DNA of 64,000 nucleotides from JBFMFB01 sp040752115 (GTDB lineage Bacteria; Pseudomonadota; Gammaproteobacteria; Burkholderiales; Sulfuricellaceae). Location: assembly GCA_040752115.1 (NCBI GenBank), contig JBFMFB010000006.1:1-64000 (forward strand), in the 5' to 3' direction. How positions within the stretch are numbered: the stretch's first letter is position 1; the number at the start of each line of letters is the position of its first letter. Position numbers and translations under genes: made by a program. This document shows, in pieces, positions 43,915 to 51,688 of this stretch. The notes below the pieces were generated by a model, which made no database searches, was not told the DNA's origin, and was given only the letters and a program-made list of their open reading frames with translations.

Positions 43915-44400
43915 ATGGAGCTGATCGCAAAAATTCTGCCGGCGGGCAACGTGCTCGCCGATCTCGATGCCGGCAGCAAAAAGGAAGCTTTCGAGAAAAT
44001 CGGGCGGCTGTTCGAGGATGGCCAGCATATCGCTGCCGCCAAGGTGACGGACAGCCTGCTGGCTCGCGAAAAGCTCGGCTCGACCGGCCTTGGGCACGGG
44101 GTTGCAATTCCTCACGGGCGGCTGAAGGCGCTGCGCGAGGCGGTCGCCGCATTCGTCAGGCTGAAGAACCCCATCCCCTTCGAAGCGCCGGACGGCAAGC
44201 ATGTGTCCCTGCTGTTCATCCTGCTGGTGCCGGAGCGCGCCACCGACCTGCACTTGCAGATACTCGGCGAACTGGCGCAGATGTTCAGCGACAGGCAATT
44301 GCGCGAGCGGCTGCTCGCCTGCACGGATAGCGCCGAATTGCACCGGCTGTTGATCGAATGGAGTCCTCATGCCCCAAATCAGCGTCCAGCAACTCTTTGA
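43915..44400 (+). CDS. ptsN: PTS IIA-like nitrogen regulatory protein
   Basis: 161 aa. The phospho-accepting His is in GLGHGVAIPHGRL. It is the output protein of the nitrogen PTS, and regulates K+ transport and other processes. Its 3' end overlaps hprK by 32 bases, an unusually long overlap that indicates coupled translation. Genes for HPr and EI-Ntr are not seen in the window. Confidence 0.93.
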   Translation: MELIAKILPAGNVLADLDAGSKKEAFEKIGRLFEDGQHIAAAKVTDSLLAREKLGSTGLGHGVAIPHGRLKALREAVAAFVRLKNPIPFEAPDGKHVSLLFILLVPERATDLHLQILGELAQMFSDRQLRERLLACTDSAELHRLLIEWSPHAPNQRPATL

Positions 44401-45319
44401 CGAAAAACGCGAGAAGCTCGGCCTGGCGTGGGTCGGGGGAAAGAAGGGGGGAAGCCGGCAGCTCACCAGCGACACGGTGCAAAAACCTACCCTGGCGCTG
44501 ATCGGCCACCTCAACTTCGTCCACCCCAACCGGGTGCAGGTGCTGGGCTGCGCAGAAATGGACTACCTGCGCAGCCTTTCCCCCGAGATGCTGGCACAGT
44601 CCATCGCCAACCTCTTTTCCACCGAACTCGCGGCGATCATCGTCTCCAACAACGAGGGAGTGCCGGCGGTATTGCTGGAAGCTGCCGAGCAGACCCAGAC
44701 CCCGCTGTTCACCTCGCCCCAGCCCAGTCCCTATCTGATGAACGTGCTGAACCACTACCTGACCCAGGTATTGGCCGAATCCACGTCGCTCCACGGCGTA
44801 TTCATGGAAGTGCAGGGAATGGGGGTGCTGATCACCGGCGACAGTGCGGTCGGAAAAAGCGAGCTGGCGCTGGAGCTCATCACCCGCGGCCATCGCCTGA
44901 TTGCCGACGACATCGTGGATTTCTATCTGGTTGCCCCGGAAACCCTGGAAGGACGCTGCCCGCCGCTGCTGCAGGATTTCATTGAAGTACGCGGCCTGGG
45001 CATCCTGAACATCCGCGCCCTGTTCGGCGAAACTGCGGTCAAGCTGAAAAAGAACCTCAAGCTCATCGTGCACCTGGAAAAACCCAGCGCCGAGACCCTC
45101 CAGCAGGATCGGCTGCAGATGCACGCCTGCACCCAGAGCATCCTCGACATGCCGATTCCCAAGGTGCGCATCCCGGTCGCCGCCGGGCGCAACCTCGCGG
45201 TGCTGGTGGAAGTTGCGGTGCGCAATCACATCCTGCAGTTGCGGGGCATCAACAGCACCCTGCAGTTCATCGAGCGGCACGACAAAATGCTGGCGGAAGG
45301 AAAGATCCAGGACGAATGA
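44369..45319 (+). CDS. hprK: HPr kinase/phosphorylase
   Basis: 316 aa. Walker A GDSAVGKSELALELI and the HPrK signature EVRGLGILNIRALFGETAV are complete. It phosphorylates HPr on Ser46. In betaproteobacteria it acts in an incomplete PTS that regulates rather than imports sugars (family knowledge). It overlaps rapZ by 4 bases. Confidence 0.94.
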   Translation: MPQISVQQLFDEKREKLGLAWVGGKKGGSRQLTSDTVQKPTLALIGHLNFVHPNRVQVLGCAEMDYLRSLSPEMLAQSIANLFSTELAAIIVSNNEGVPAVLLEAAEQTQTPLFTSPQPSPYLMNVLNHYLTQVLAESTSLHGVFMEVQGMGVLITGDSAVGKSELALELITRGHRLIADDIVDFYLVAPETLEGRCPPLLQDFIEVRGLGILNIRALFGETAVKLKKNLKLIVHLEKPSAETLQQDRLQMHACTQSILDMPIPKVRIPVAAGRNLAVLVEVAVRNHILQLRGINSTLQFIERHDKMLAEGKIQDE

Positions 45320-46164
45320 GCGGCCCGATGCAACTCATCCTCATCAGCGGCCTGTCCGGTTCTGGCAAGAGCATTGCGCTCAACGTGCTGGAAGACAGCG
45401 GCTACTACTGCGTGGACAACCTGCCGGTGCAGCTCCTGCTCCCCACCATCCGCCATCTGCGCGACACCGGATGCCTCCGCGCCGCCGTCAGCATCGACGT
45501 CCGCTCCGGCAGCGGACTGCAGCAACTGCCGCAGCACGCCGCGGAACTGAAGGAGGAGGGCGTGGACGTGCGCATCCTGTTCCTGGAAGCCGGCACCGAA
45601 ACGCTGGTCAAACGCTTCAGCGAAACCCGGCGGCGCCACCCCTTGAGCGACCTGCAGCAAACCCTGCCGGAGGCGATCCAGCTCGAACGCAACATGCTGG
45701 AAGCGGTCGGAAGCCTCGGCCACCGCATCGACACCAGCGAACTGGGGCCGAACGTGCTGCGCGCCTGGATCAAGGATTTCATCGCGCTGGACCGCTCCCG
45801 CCTGACGCTGCTGTTTCAGTCCTTCGGCTTCAAGCACGGTATCCCGCTCGACGCCGATTATGTGTTCGACGTGCGCTGCCTGCCCAACCCTCATTACGAC
45901 CCGCGGCTGCGCCCCCTCACCGGCAAGGATGAGGCCGTGGTGGCGTTTCTCGCCGCCGACGCCAATGTCCGGAAGATGCTCGACGACATCCGCTGCTTCG
46001 TCGAAGACTGGCTTCCGTGCTTCATCCGCGACAACCGCAACTACCTCACCGTGGCCTTGGGCTGCACCGGCGGCCAGCATCGCTCGGTGTACTTCGCCGA
46101 GAAACTGGCGGAGCATTTCCGCGGTCAAAATCAGACTTTGGTGCGCCACCGGGAGCTGGCTTGA
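45316..46164 (+). CDS. rapZ: RNase adapter protein RapZ
   Basis: 282 aa (ATG 45328, MQLILISG, is an alternative). N-terminal P-loop LISGLSGSGKSIALNVLEDSGY; C-terminal domain with GCTGGQHRSVYFAEKLAEHF. RapZ binds small RNAs and the amino-sugar GlcN6P and steers RNase E in enterobacteria; its role here is inferred. It is the last gene of the rpoN operon. A palindrome follows. Confidence 0.93.
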   Translation: MSGPMQLILISGLSGSGKSIALNVLEDSGYYCVDNLPVQLLLPTIRHLRDTGCLRAAVSIDVRSGSGLQQLPQHAAELKEEGVDVRILFLEAGTETLVKRFSETRRRHPLSDLQQTLPEAIQLERNMLEAVGSLGHRIDTSELGPNVLRAWIKDFIALDRSRLTLLFQSFGFKHGIPLDADYVFDVRCLPNPHYDPRLRPLTGKDEAVVAFLAADANVRKMLDDIRCFVEDWLPCFIRDNRNYLTVALGCTGGQHRSVYFAEKLAEHFRGQNQTLVRHRELA

Positions 46165-46203
46165 GCACGAAAGGCGACCGGGTCGAAATCAACCCTTGAA
46201 TAA

Positions 46204-46250
46204 GGCGGGCTCGTGCCCCGCACAAGCGATGGCGGCTGCGGGCCGCCCTA
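46204..46250. repeat. GC-rich double hairpin after rapZ
   Basis: GCGGGCTCGTGCCCCGC and GGCGGCTGCGGGCCGCC form two adjacent small hairpins, and CTACATTA follows, as after the hisD-hisG hairpin. A possible terminator without T-run or a REP-like unit. Confidence 0.5.
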
Positions 46251-46264
46251 CATTACTGACTCGC

Positions 46265-46633
46265 ATGACACATCACATCAAACATGGCGACTGGCTGGTC
46301 ATGATGCTCGGCATCGCCGCCGTGGCATGGCTGTTCGCCGTGCTGTGGCAGGGCGGGGCGACGGACAAGGTCATCATCCGCAGCGGCGGCCGGATCGTCG
46401 TGGAAGCGAGTCTGGCGCTGAACCAGACCTTCGCCGTGGCGGGCCCCCTCGGCACTACCCTGGTGACCGTCCAGAACCGCCGCGCGCGGGTGGCGGCCGA
46501 CCCCAGCCCCCGTCAATATTGCGTCATGGAGGGGTGGCTCGCCCGCGCGGGTGAAGCGGCGGTCTGCCTGCCCAATCAGGTCAGCGTGGAGCTTGCCGGG
46601 CCGGAAAAATCGTATGACTCGCTCAGTTATTAA
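46265..46633 (+). CDS. NusG domain II-containing membrane-anchored protein
   Basis: 122 aa from ATG 46265. One N-terminal span (GDWLVMMLGIAAVAWLFAVLW) is followed by a beta-rich domain with VIIRSGGRIVVEASL and a short Cys-containing segment (QYCVMEGWLARAGEAAVCLP), the NusG-II/DUF type. In many bacteria such a gene precedes a Gx-transporter gene, and the pair is linked to flavin-based electron-transfer systems (family knowledge, role not proven). It overlaps the next gene by 20 bases. Confidence 0.75.
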   Translation: MTHHIKHGDWLVMMLGIAAVAWLFAVLWQGGATDKVIIRSGGRIVVEASLALNQTFAVAGPLGTTLVTVQNRRARVAADPSPRQYCVMEGWLARAGEAAVCLPNQVSVELAGPEKSYDSLSY

Positions 46634-47165
46634 CCTCACCGCCACCCCCGAGGACCACCGGATCGCCCGGCTGGCGGCTTTTGCCATCGGCCTGTCGCTG
46701 GTCGAGGCGACGCTGCCTTCCCCCCTCCCCGGCGTCAAGCCCGGGCTCGCCAACATCGTCACGCTGCTGGTGCTGCATCGCTTCGGCTTGAGCGCCGCGG
46801 TGTGGGTATCGGTGCTGCGGGTGGTGGCGGGCAGCCTGATTTTCGGCACCTTCCTCACGCCCTCGTTCGTGCTGAGTTTTTGCGGGGCAATGCTCAGCCT
46901 GGCGGCGCTGGCCGCCGCCAGCCGGCTGCCCGGCGCGCTGTTCGGGCCGGTCAGCCACAGCATCCTCGCCTCTTTCGCCCACATTGCCGGACAACTTGCC
47001 GTCGTTTATCTGTGGCTGATTCCGCACGCCGGCCTCGCCTATCTGTTCCCGGTATTTGCTGCCGCCGCACTGCTGTTCGGCACCGTGAACGGCCTCATCG
47101 CCGCCAAATTGCTCGGGGCGGAAGAAGAATCGGCAGAGGCGGAAACGGCGCCGCTGGCCACGTGA
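46614..47165 (+). CDS. Gx transporter family membrane protein
   Basis: 183 aa from ATG 46614. Five to six spans; contains GLSLVEATLPSPLPGVKPGLANIVTLLVL and FGTFLTPSFVLSFCGAMLSL, typical of the family formerly named heptaprenyl diphosphate synthase component I. The paralogue group includes ECF-like S components. It follows the NusG-II gene with overlap, the usual pair. No ApbE or FMN-binding partner is in the window. Confidence 0.8.
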   Translation: MTRSVINLTATPEDHRIARLAAFAIGLSLVEATLPSPLPGVKPGLANIVTLLVLHRFGLSAAVWVSVLRVVAGSLIFGTFLTPSFVLSFCGAMLSLAALAAASRLPGALFGPVSHSILASFAHIAGQLAVVYLWLIPHAGLAYLFPVFAAAALLFGTVNGLIAAKLLGAEEESAEAETAPLAT

Positions 47166-47207
47166 CGAAGAGGGCGCGGAACGCCCCCGCAAAAAGGTGG
47201 GTCAATG

Positions 47208-47330
47208 AATCTGGAAAAAGCGGTTTGGCCACGAATGAAACGAATGTTCACGAATCATCATGACGTTACTCATCGCGCCGTGCTTACCTGGACGGTGTTC
47301 TGCAGGTCAGTTGCACTTCATTGTTGTTAT
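47208..47330. repeat. partial heptamer-word element, copy I
   Basis: The left arm and core match copy J (GGAAAAAGCGGTTTGGCCACG start, then GACGTTACTCATCGCGCCGTG), but the right arm is missing. The next element begins where it should be. The core differs from J at several bases, so it is an older copy. Confidence 0.85.
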
Positions 47331-47494
47331 CCTAGAAAAAGCGGTTTGGCCACGAATGACACGAATGTTCACGAATCATCATGACGTTACTCATGGGGCC
47401 GTGATCGCCTGGATGGTATGCTGCAAATCGGCCGCACTTCGTTGTTCTTATTCGTGCTTATTCGTGTCATTCGTGGCCAAATGCCGTTTTTAGG
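47331..47494. repeat. heptamer-word palindromic element, copy J (inverted relative to A and G)
   Basis: A full copy in reverse orientation: CCTAGAAAAAGCGGTTT tip, two CACGAAT words, a core ending CGCACTTCGTTGTTC, three ATTCGTG words and ATGCCGTTTTTAGG tip. It is almost identical to the reverse complement of copy A. Confidence 0.9.
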
Positions 47495-47532
47495 TTTATT
47501 CGAGCCATTCGTGGCTAAATGCCGTTGGTAGG
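47495..47532. repeat. tail fragment of the heptamer-word element
   Basis: TTTATTCGAGCCATTCGTGG then CTAAATGCCGTTGGTAGG: a single right-arm end with tip, fused to copy J and ending directly at the ATG 47533. Confidence 0.8.
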
Positions 47533-48093
47533 ATGAAGACACGACGCCTCTTCGCCATGCTGGCCGCAGGCGCAGTCCTTGCTCTCTCGGCCGGAGCGGC
47601 GCAACCGGAGGAGAAACCCATGACCATGACCCTGACTTCCACGGCTTTCAACCACGGCGGCGCAATTCCGGTGCGCCATACCTGCGACGGGGAAGACGTT
47701 TCGCCGCCGCTGGCATGGTCCGGCGTTCCGGCCGGAACGAAAAGCCTCGCCTTGATCGTGGACGATCCCGATGCGCCCGACCCGGACGCGCCGAAAATGG
47801 TTTGGGTGCACTGGGTGGTTTACAACATTCCGGCTGCGGCTGCCGGTTTGCCCGAAGGTGCGGCCGCACGGAATCTGCCGGCGGGAACGCTGCTGGGGCG
47901 GAACGACTGGAAGGACGCCCGATATGGCGGCCCCTGCCCCCCGATCGGCCGCCACCGTTATTTCCACAAGCTGTACGCGCTGGACGCTGTGTTGCCCGAT
48001 CTGAAGAAACCGACCAAGGCGGCGCTCGAAAAAGCGATGGCCGGCCATATCCTGGCGCAGGCGGAACTCGTGGGCACTTATCGGCGCCCCTGA
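47533..48093 (+). CDS. YbhB/YbcL family (PEBP, Raf kinase inhibitor-like) exported protein
   Basis: 186 aa. Signal peptide (RLFAMLAAGAVLALSAGAAQ). The PEBP fold motifs are complete: HTCDGEDVSPPLAWSGVP, LALIVDDPDAPDPDAPKMVWVHWVVYNIP and RYGGPCPPIGRHRYFHKLYALD. Its ligand and role in bacteria are unknown. The start abuts a repeat element. Confidence 0.9.
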   Translation: MKTRRLFAMLAAGAVLALSAGAAQPEEKPMTMTLTSTAFNHGGAIPVRHTCDGEDVSPPLAWSGVPAGTKSLALIVDDPDAPDPDAPKMVWVHWVVYNIPAAAAGLPEGAAARNLPAGTLLGRNDWKDARYGGPCPPIGRHRYFHKLYALDAVLPDLKKPTKAALEKAMAGHILAQAELVGTYRRP

Positions 48094-48137
48094 CCGACCC
48101 TGCATCACGCACGCGCAGCAGTTTTTTAAACAGCTTC

Positions 48138-50861
48138 TTAGGGATTTTCCCAGGAATTCCTTAACAGCTCGGCGATTTCGTCCGCACAAACCGGCCGGCT
48201 GAAATAATAGCCCTGCATTTCATCGCAATGGTGCTGTTTCAGGAATGTGCGTTGCGCTTCGTTTTCCACGCCCTCGGCAATGACCTTCAGTTTCAAGTCG
48301 TGCGCCATTGAAATGATGGCCTTGGCAATCGCGGCGTCATCCGTGTTGCCGGGCACATCCTGGACGAACGAGCGATCGATCTTGAGGGTATTGAGGGGGA
48401 AGCGCTTCAGGTAACTGAGAGAGGAATAGCCGGTGCCGAAATCATCGATCGAGAATTGCACCCCGAGTTCCCGCAGAGCCCTCATGGTCGAGATTGCGGC
48501 GTCCGCATCATGGATCAGCACGCTTTCGGTCAACTCGATGTCCAGGTAGCAGGGGGCAAGCCCGCTCTCCCTCAAGGCGAAAGCGACGGTTTCCACCACA
48601 TTCGGCTGCTTGAACTGGCGGGCGGAAAAATTGACCGCCATGCGCAGCGGTGCAAGCCCGCTGTCCTGCCATGCCTTGTTTTGCGCGCAGGCGGTGCGCA
48701 ACACCCAGTCGCCGATCTCCAGGATCAGGCCGGTTTCCTCCGCCAGGGGAATAAACATGGCGGGGGGGATCAGTCCAAACTCGGGGTTCTGCCAGCGCAC
48801 CAGCGCCTCTATCCCGATCACCTTGCCGCTGCGAATATCGACCTGGGGCTGATAATGCAGCTGCAATTCGTTGCGCTCCAGAGCATGGCGCAGGTTGTTT
48901 TCCAACATCAGCCTTTCCAGCGCCTTGACGTTCATTTCGTCGGCATAGAACTGGAAGCTGTTGCTGCCGTGCTCCTTGGCACGATGCAAGGCGGTATTCG
49001 CGTTTTTCAGCAAGACCTGCGCATCCTCCCCGTCCCTGGGATAAAGCGCGATGCCGACGCTGCAGGTCAAGAATAGCTCCCGTCCGTCAAGGCTGAAGGG
49101 ACTGGATACGGCAGCCATGATTTTCTGCACTGCGGAAGAAATCTTGTTTTCGTCTGCGGCGTCCAGCAGGATGAAGGCAAATTCGTCGCCGGTATACCGC
49201 GCCACGGTGTCGTCCTCGCGCACACATGTCTCGAAGCGCTCGGCCACAGCCCTGAGCAGCCTGTCCCCGATGTCATGCCCCAGGCTGTCGTTGACGGACA
49301 TGAAAGAATCCAGATCGAGGAACGCCACCCCCAGGCCGGTCCCGCGGCGCCGCGCATAGGCGATCGCCTGGGTCAGGCGATCCAGGAGCAGGTCCCGGTT
49401 GGGCAATCGGGTCAGCGCATCGTGCGTGGCCTGATACAGAATCTTCTCTTCCTGTACCTTGCGTTCGGTGATGTCGCGGATGATGCTCTGGCGGAATCGC
49501 TTCCCTTCCACCTCGATCAGGCGCGCGCTCTCCTCCACCGGAAAAGCCGTTCCGTCTTTGCGCCGGTGAACGGTCTCGAAAACCGCTTCATCCGAGTTCC
49601 AGCGCCCCCAATCAGAGGCAAGATCGGCCAGCGCCTCCGGAGCGCGCACATCCCGTATCGTCAGCTGCAGCAATTCGTCATGGGTATAGCCATAGGCCGT
49701 TATGGCGCGCTCGTTCGCTTCCGTGATCCGCCCCGTGTCGTCCATCAGCAGGATGATGTCGTTCGCATAGCGGGTGAGATAATTGAAGTGCTGCACCAGA
49801 GCCTGCCGCTCGAGCTCGCCCTGGTATTGCTCCACGAGAAGGCGCGCGCGCTGATGGCGCCACCAGAACCCCGTCACCAGACCGGTTGCCAGGATCAGGG
49901 TTAAAGCCAGCCCGGCTACCAACCACGCCAACTGATGAACCGGCTCGGAGAGTTCCACGGCATCGACCTTCGCAATGAGGAACCACGGCGAATCGGGCAC
50001 CCTGCGCGTTGCCGCAATAACTCGGACGCCGCGATAGTCCACGCTTTCCGCCAGAAGCCCCTCCCCGCCCTTGGCGACTGCGTTTACCATCATGCCATCG
50101 CGGATGGAAGAGCTGAGATTCAGGGCGGTTTTGTCGCGGAACCGCAAGTCATTGAGGTACACGATTTCGCCCCCCTCCCGCCGCACCAGCATGATTTCTG
50201 CGGAAGGGCTGGCGGTGGGCCAGGATTTTATGATCGGGTAAAGGGACTGCAGCGGATCGAGCCGGAAATAAATCGCCGCGACGGCAGGAGCGTTCGCGCC
50301 GCCGCTGGCCGGCACGATCGGCACCAGCAGATCGAGCCGGACGCGCGGCGCTTCCGCGCCTTTGTGCAGATCGGTCAGATCGGACTGCCTTGCGCGCATT
50401 GCGTTGACCGCAGCCGCGCGGCCATAGGGAGTCGGGGGCAACGCGCTGGAGGACAGTGACAAGCGCACATTACCGCGTTCGTCCAGCAAAAAACCGGCGT
50501 TATAGCCGTAAAGCTCCTGCACCGCGCTCAGCCGCTGGAATATCCTCTGCCGGCTGATGTCGTCCGGAGCGCCCCGTTTCAGCCACTGCTCGACCTCCGC
50601 TGCAAGCAGCGGATCGTGGGACAGCACTTCCGCGTTTCTCTCCTGTGCGGCACGCCATTCCGCAACCTGGTGCACTTTCAGGTCCGCTACTGCAGAAAGC
50701 TCCCGGTATGCGCTCCGCAGGGACTCTTCCTTGTACCGCTGAAAACTCACGTACCCCGTCGCACCGATGGCAGCCGCCACCAGCGCAAACACGACGAACG
50801 GCAAAATGCCGCGCGCGAGCAATTCGATCTGTGTGATGCCTTCTTGCGAATCTACGTCCAT
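48138..50861 (-). CDS. membrane sensor with Cache, PAS, GGDEF and EAL domains
   Basis: 907 aa. A first span (about 13-35), a periplasmic double-Cache-like sensor (about 36-305), a second span (about 310-332), PAS (about 355-475; ITEANERAITAYGYTHDELLQL), GGDEF (about 485-640) and EAL (about 655-900). The GGDEF signature reads TGDEF (about residue 555), so cyclase activity may be lost or altered. The EAL domain is well formed (IGIEALVRW, LDIELTESVLIHD, SIDDFGTGYSSLSYL). It is therefore probably a c-di-GMP phosphodiesterase controlled by an extracellular ligand. Confidence 0.92.
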   Translation of the reverse strand: MDVDSQEGITQIELLARGILPFVVFALVAAAIGATGYVSFQRYKEESLRSAYRELSAVADLKVHQVAEWRAAQERNAEVLSHDPLLAAEVEQWLKRGAPDDISRQRIFQRLSAVQELYGYNAGFLLDERGNVRLSLSSSALPPTPYGRAAAVNAMRARQSDLTDLHKGAEAPRVRLDLLVPIVPASGGANAPAVAAIYFRLDPLQSLYPIIKSWPTASPSAEIMLVRREGGEIVYLNDLRFRDKTALNLSSSIRDGMMVNAVAKGGEGLLAESVDYRGVRVIAATRRVPDSPWFLIAKVDAVELSEPVHQLAWLVAGLALTLILATGLVTGFWWRHQRARLLVEQYQGELERQALVQHFNYLTRYANDIILLMDDTGRITEANERAITAYGYTHDELLQLTIRDVRAPEALADLASDWGRWNSDEAVFETVHRRKDGTAFPVEESARLIEVEGKRFRQSIIRDITERKVQEEKILYQATHDALTRLPNRDLLLDRLTQAIAYARRRGTGLGVAFLDLDSFMSVNDSLGHDIGDRLLRAVAERFETCVREDDTVARYTGDEFAFILLDAADENKISSAVQKIMAAVSSPFSLDGRELFLTCSVGIALYPRDGEDAQVLLKNANTALHRAKEHGSNSFQFYADEMNVKALERLMLENNLRHALERNELQLHYQPQVDIRSGKVIGIEALVRWQNPEFGLIPPAMFIPLAEETGLILEIGDWVLRTACAQNKAWQDSGLAPLRMAVNFSARQFKQPNVVETVAFALRESGLAPCYLDIELTESVLIHDADAAISTMRALRELGVQFSIDDFGTGYSSLSYLKRFPLNTLKIDRSFVQDVPGNTDDAAIAKAIISMAHDLKLKVIAEGVENEAQRTFLKQHHCDEMQGYYFSRPVCADEIAELLRNSWENP

Positions 50862-51024
50862 CGACCGCTTTTTCTAAAAAAAAATGCTGTTGGAATGACA
50901 GCAGAAAAACTTGCCGTGGAGAAACGCCTTTTCCGGAGCTCATCTCACGAGATCGGCGCAGTTTGGTACGATTCACGGATTGTACAATAAACTTATTTTT
51001 TACAAACCGATAGTTGATAGAAAA

Positions 51025-51053
51025 TTGAACTTCCCCTTCCCGTGCCCTACAAT
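51025..51053 (+). promoter_or_regulatory. sigma-70-like promoter of ubiX, probably giving a leaderless transcript
   Basis: TTGAAC (51025-51030) and TACAAT (51048-51053) are separated by 17 bases. Transcription would begin about 7 bases after TACAAT, at or next to the ATG at 51060. No ribosome site fits between. Confidence 0.6.
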
Positions 51054-51059
51054 GCCCCG

Positions 51060-51686
51060 ATGAATCCCGCCAAGACCATTACCCTGGCCCTTACCGGCGC
51101 GTCCGGCATGCCTTATGCCGTGCGTCTGCTGGAATGCCTGATCGAAAGCGGCAGCCGCATTTACCTGCTTTACTCCCAGGCGGCGCAGGTTGTCGCGAAA
51201 CAGGAACTCGACCTCACCCTGCCCGCATCCGCCAGGGAGGCGCAGCAACAACTGGAAGAGCATTACCAGATTCCGTCCGGGCAACTGCGGGTGTTCGGGC
51301 GCGAAGAATGGTTCGCGCCGGTGGCCTCGGGCACCAATCCCGCCGATGCGATGGCGGTCTGCCCCTGTACCATGGGGACGCTGGCGGCGATTGCGGGAGG
51401 CTTGAGCGACAACCTGATCGAACGCGCCGCCGACGTCATGCTCAAGGAGCAGCGCAAGCTGATCCTGGTGCCGCGCGAAACGCCGCTATCCGCCATCCAC
51501 TTGGAGAACATGCTGAAACTGGCGCGGCTCGGCGCGGTGATCCTCCCCGCCAATCCGGGGTTCTACCACCATCCCGCCAAGGTGGAGGACCTGGTCGATT
51601 TCGTCGTCGCCCGCATCCTCGACCATCTCGGCATCGCGCACCAGCTGATGCGGCGCTGGGGCGAGCGGAATGGAGAGTCGGGCTAG
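51060..51686 (+). CDS. ubiX: flavin prenyltransferase UbiX
   Basis: 208 aa from MNPAKTITLALTGASGMPYAVRLLE. UbiX prenylates FMN to make the cofactor of UbiD decarboxylases in ubiquinone synthesis. VFGREEWFAPVASGTNPADAMAVCPCTMGTLAAIAGGLSDNLIERAADV and LVPRETPLSAIHLENMLKLARLGAVILPANPGFYHHP are the family core. The upstream in-frame ATG 51042 lies within the promoter and is rejected. Confidence 0.95.
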   Translation: MNPAKTITLALTGASGMPYAVRLLECLIESGSRIYLLYSQAAQVVAKQELDLTLPASAREAQQQLEEHYQIPSGQLRVFGREEWFAPVASGTNPADAMAVCPCTMGTLAAIAGGLSDNLIERAADVMLKEQRKLILVPRETPLSAIHLENMLKLARLGAVILPANPGFYHHPAKVEDLVDFVVARILDHLGIAHQLMRRWGERNGESG

Positions 51687-51688
51687 GA

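Larger units (their letters stand above)
47166..47532. other. 367-bp intergenic stretch filled with stacked word elements
   Basis: No gene is visible. It holds one partial copy, one full copy and one tail of the ATTCGTG element in a row, ending at the PEBP-protein ATG. Confidence 0.85.
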
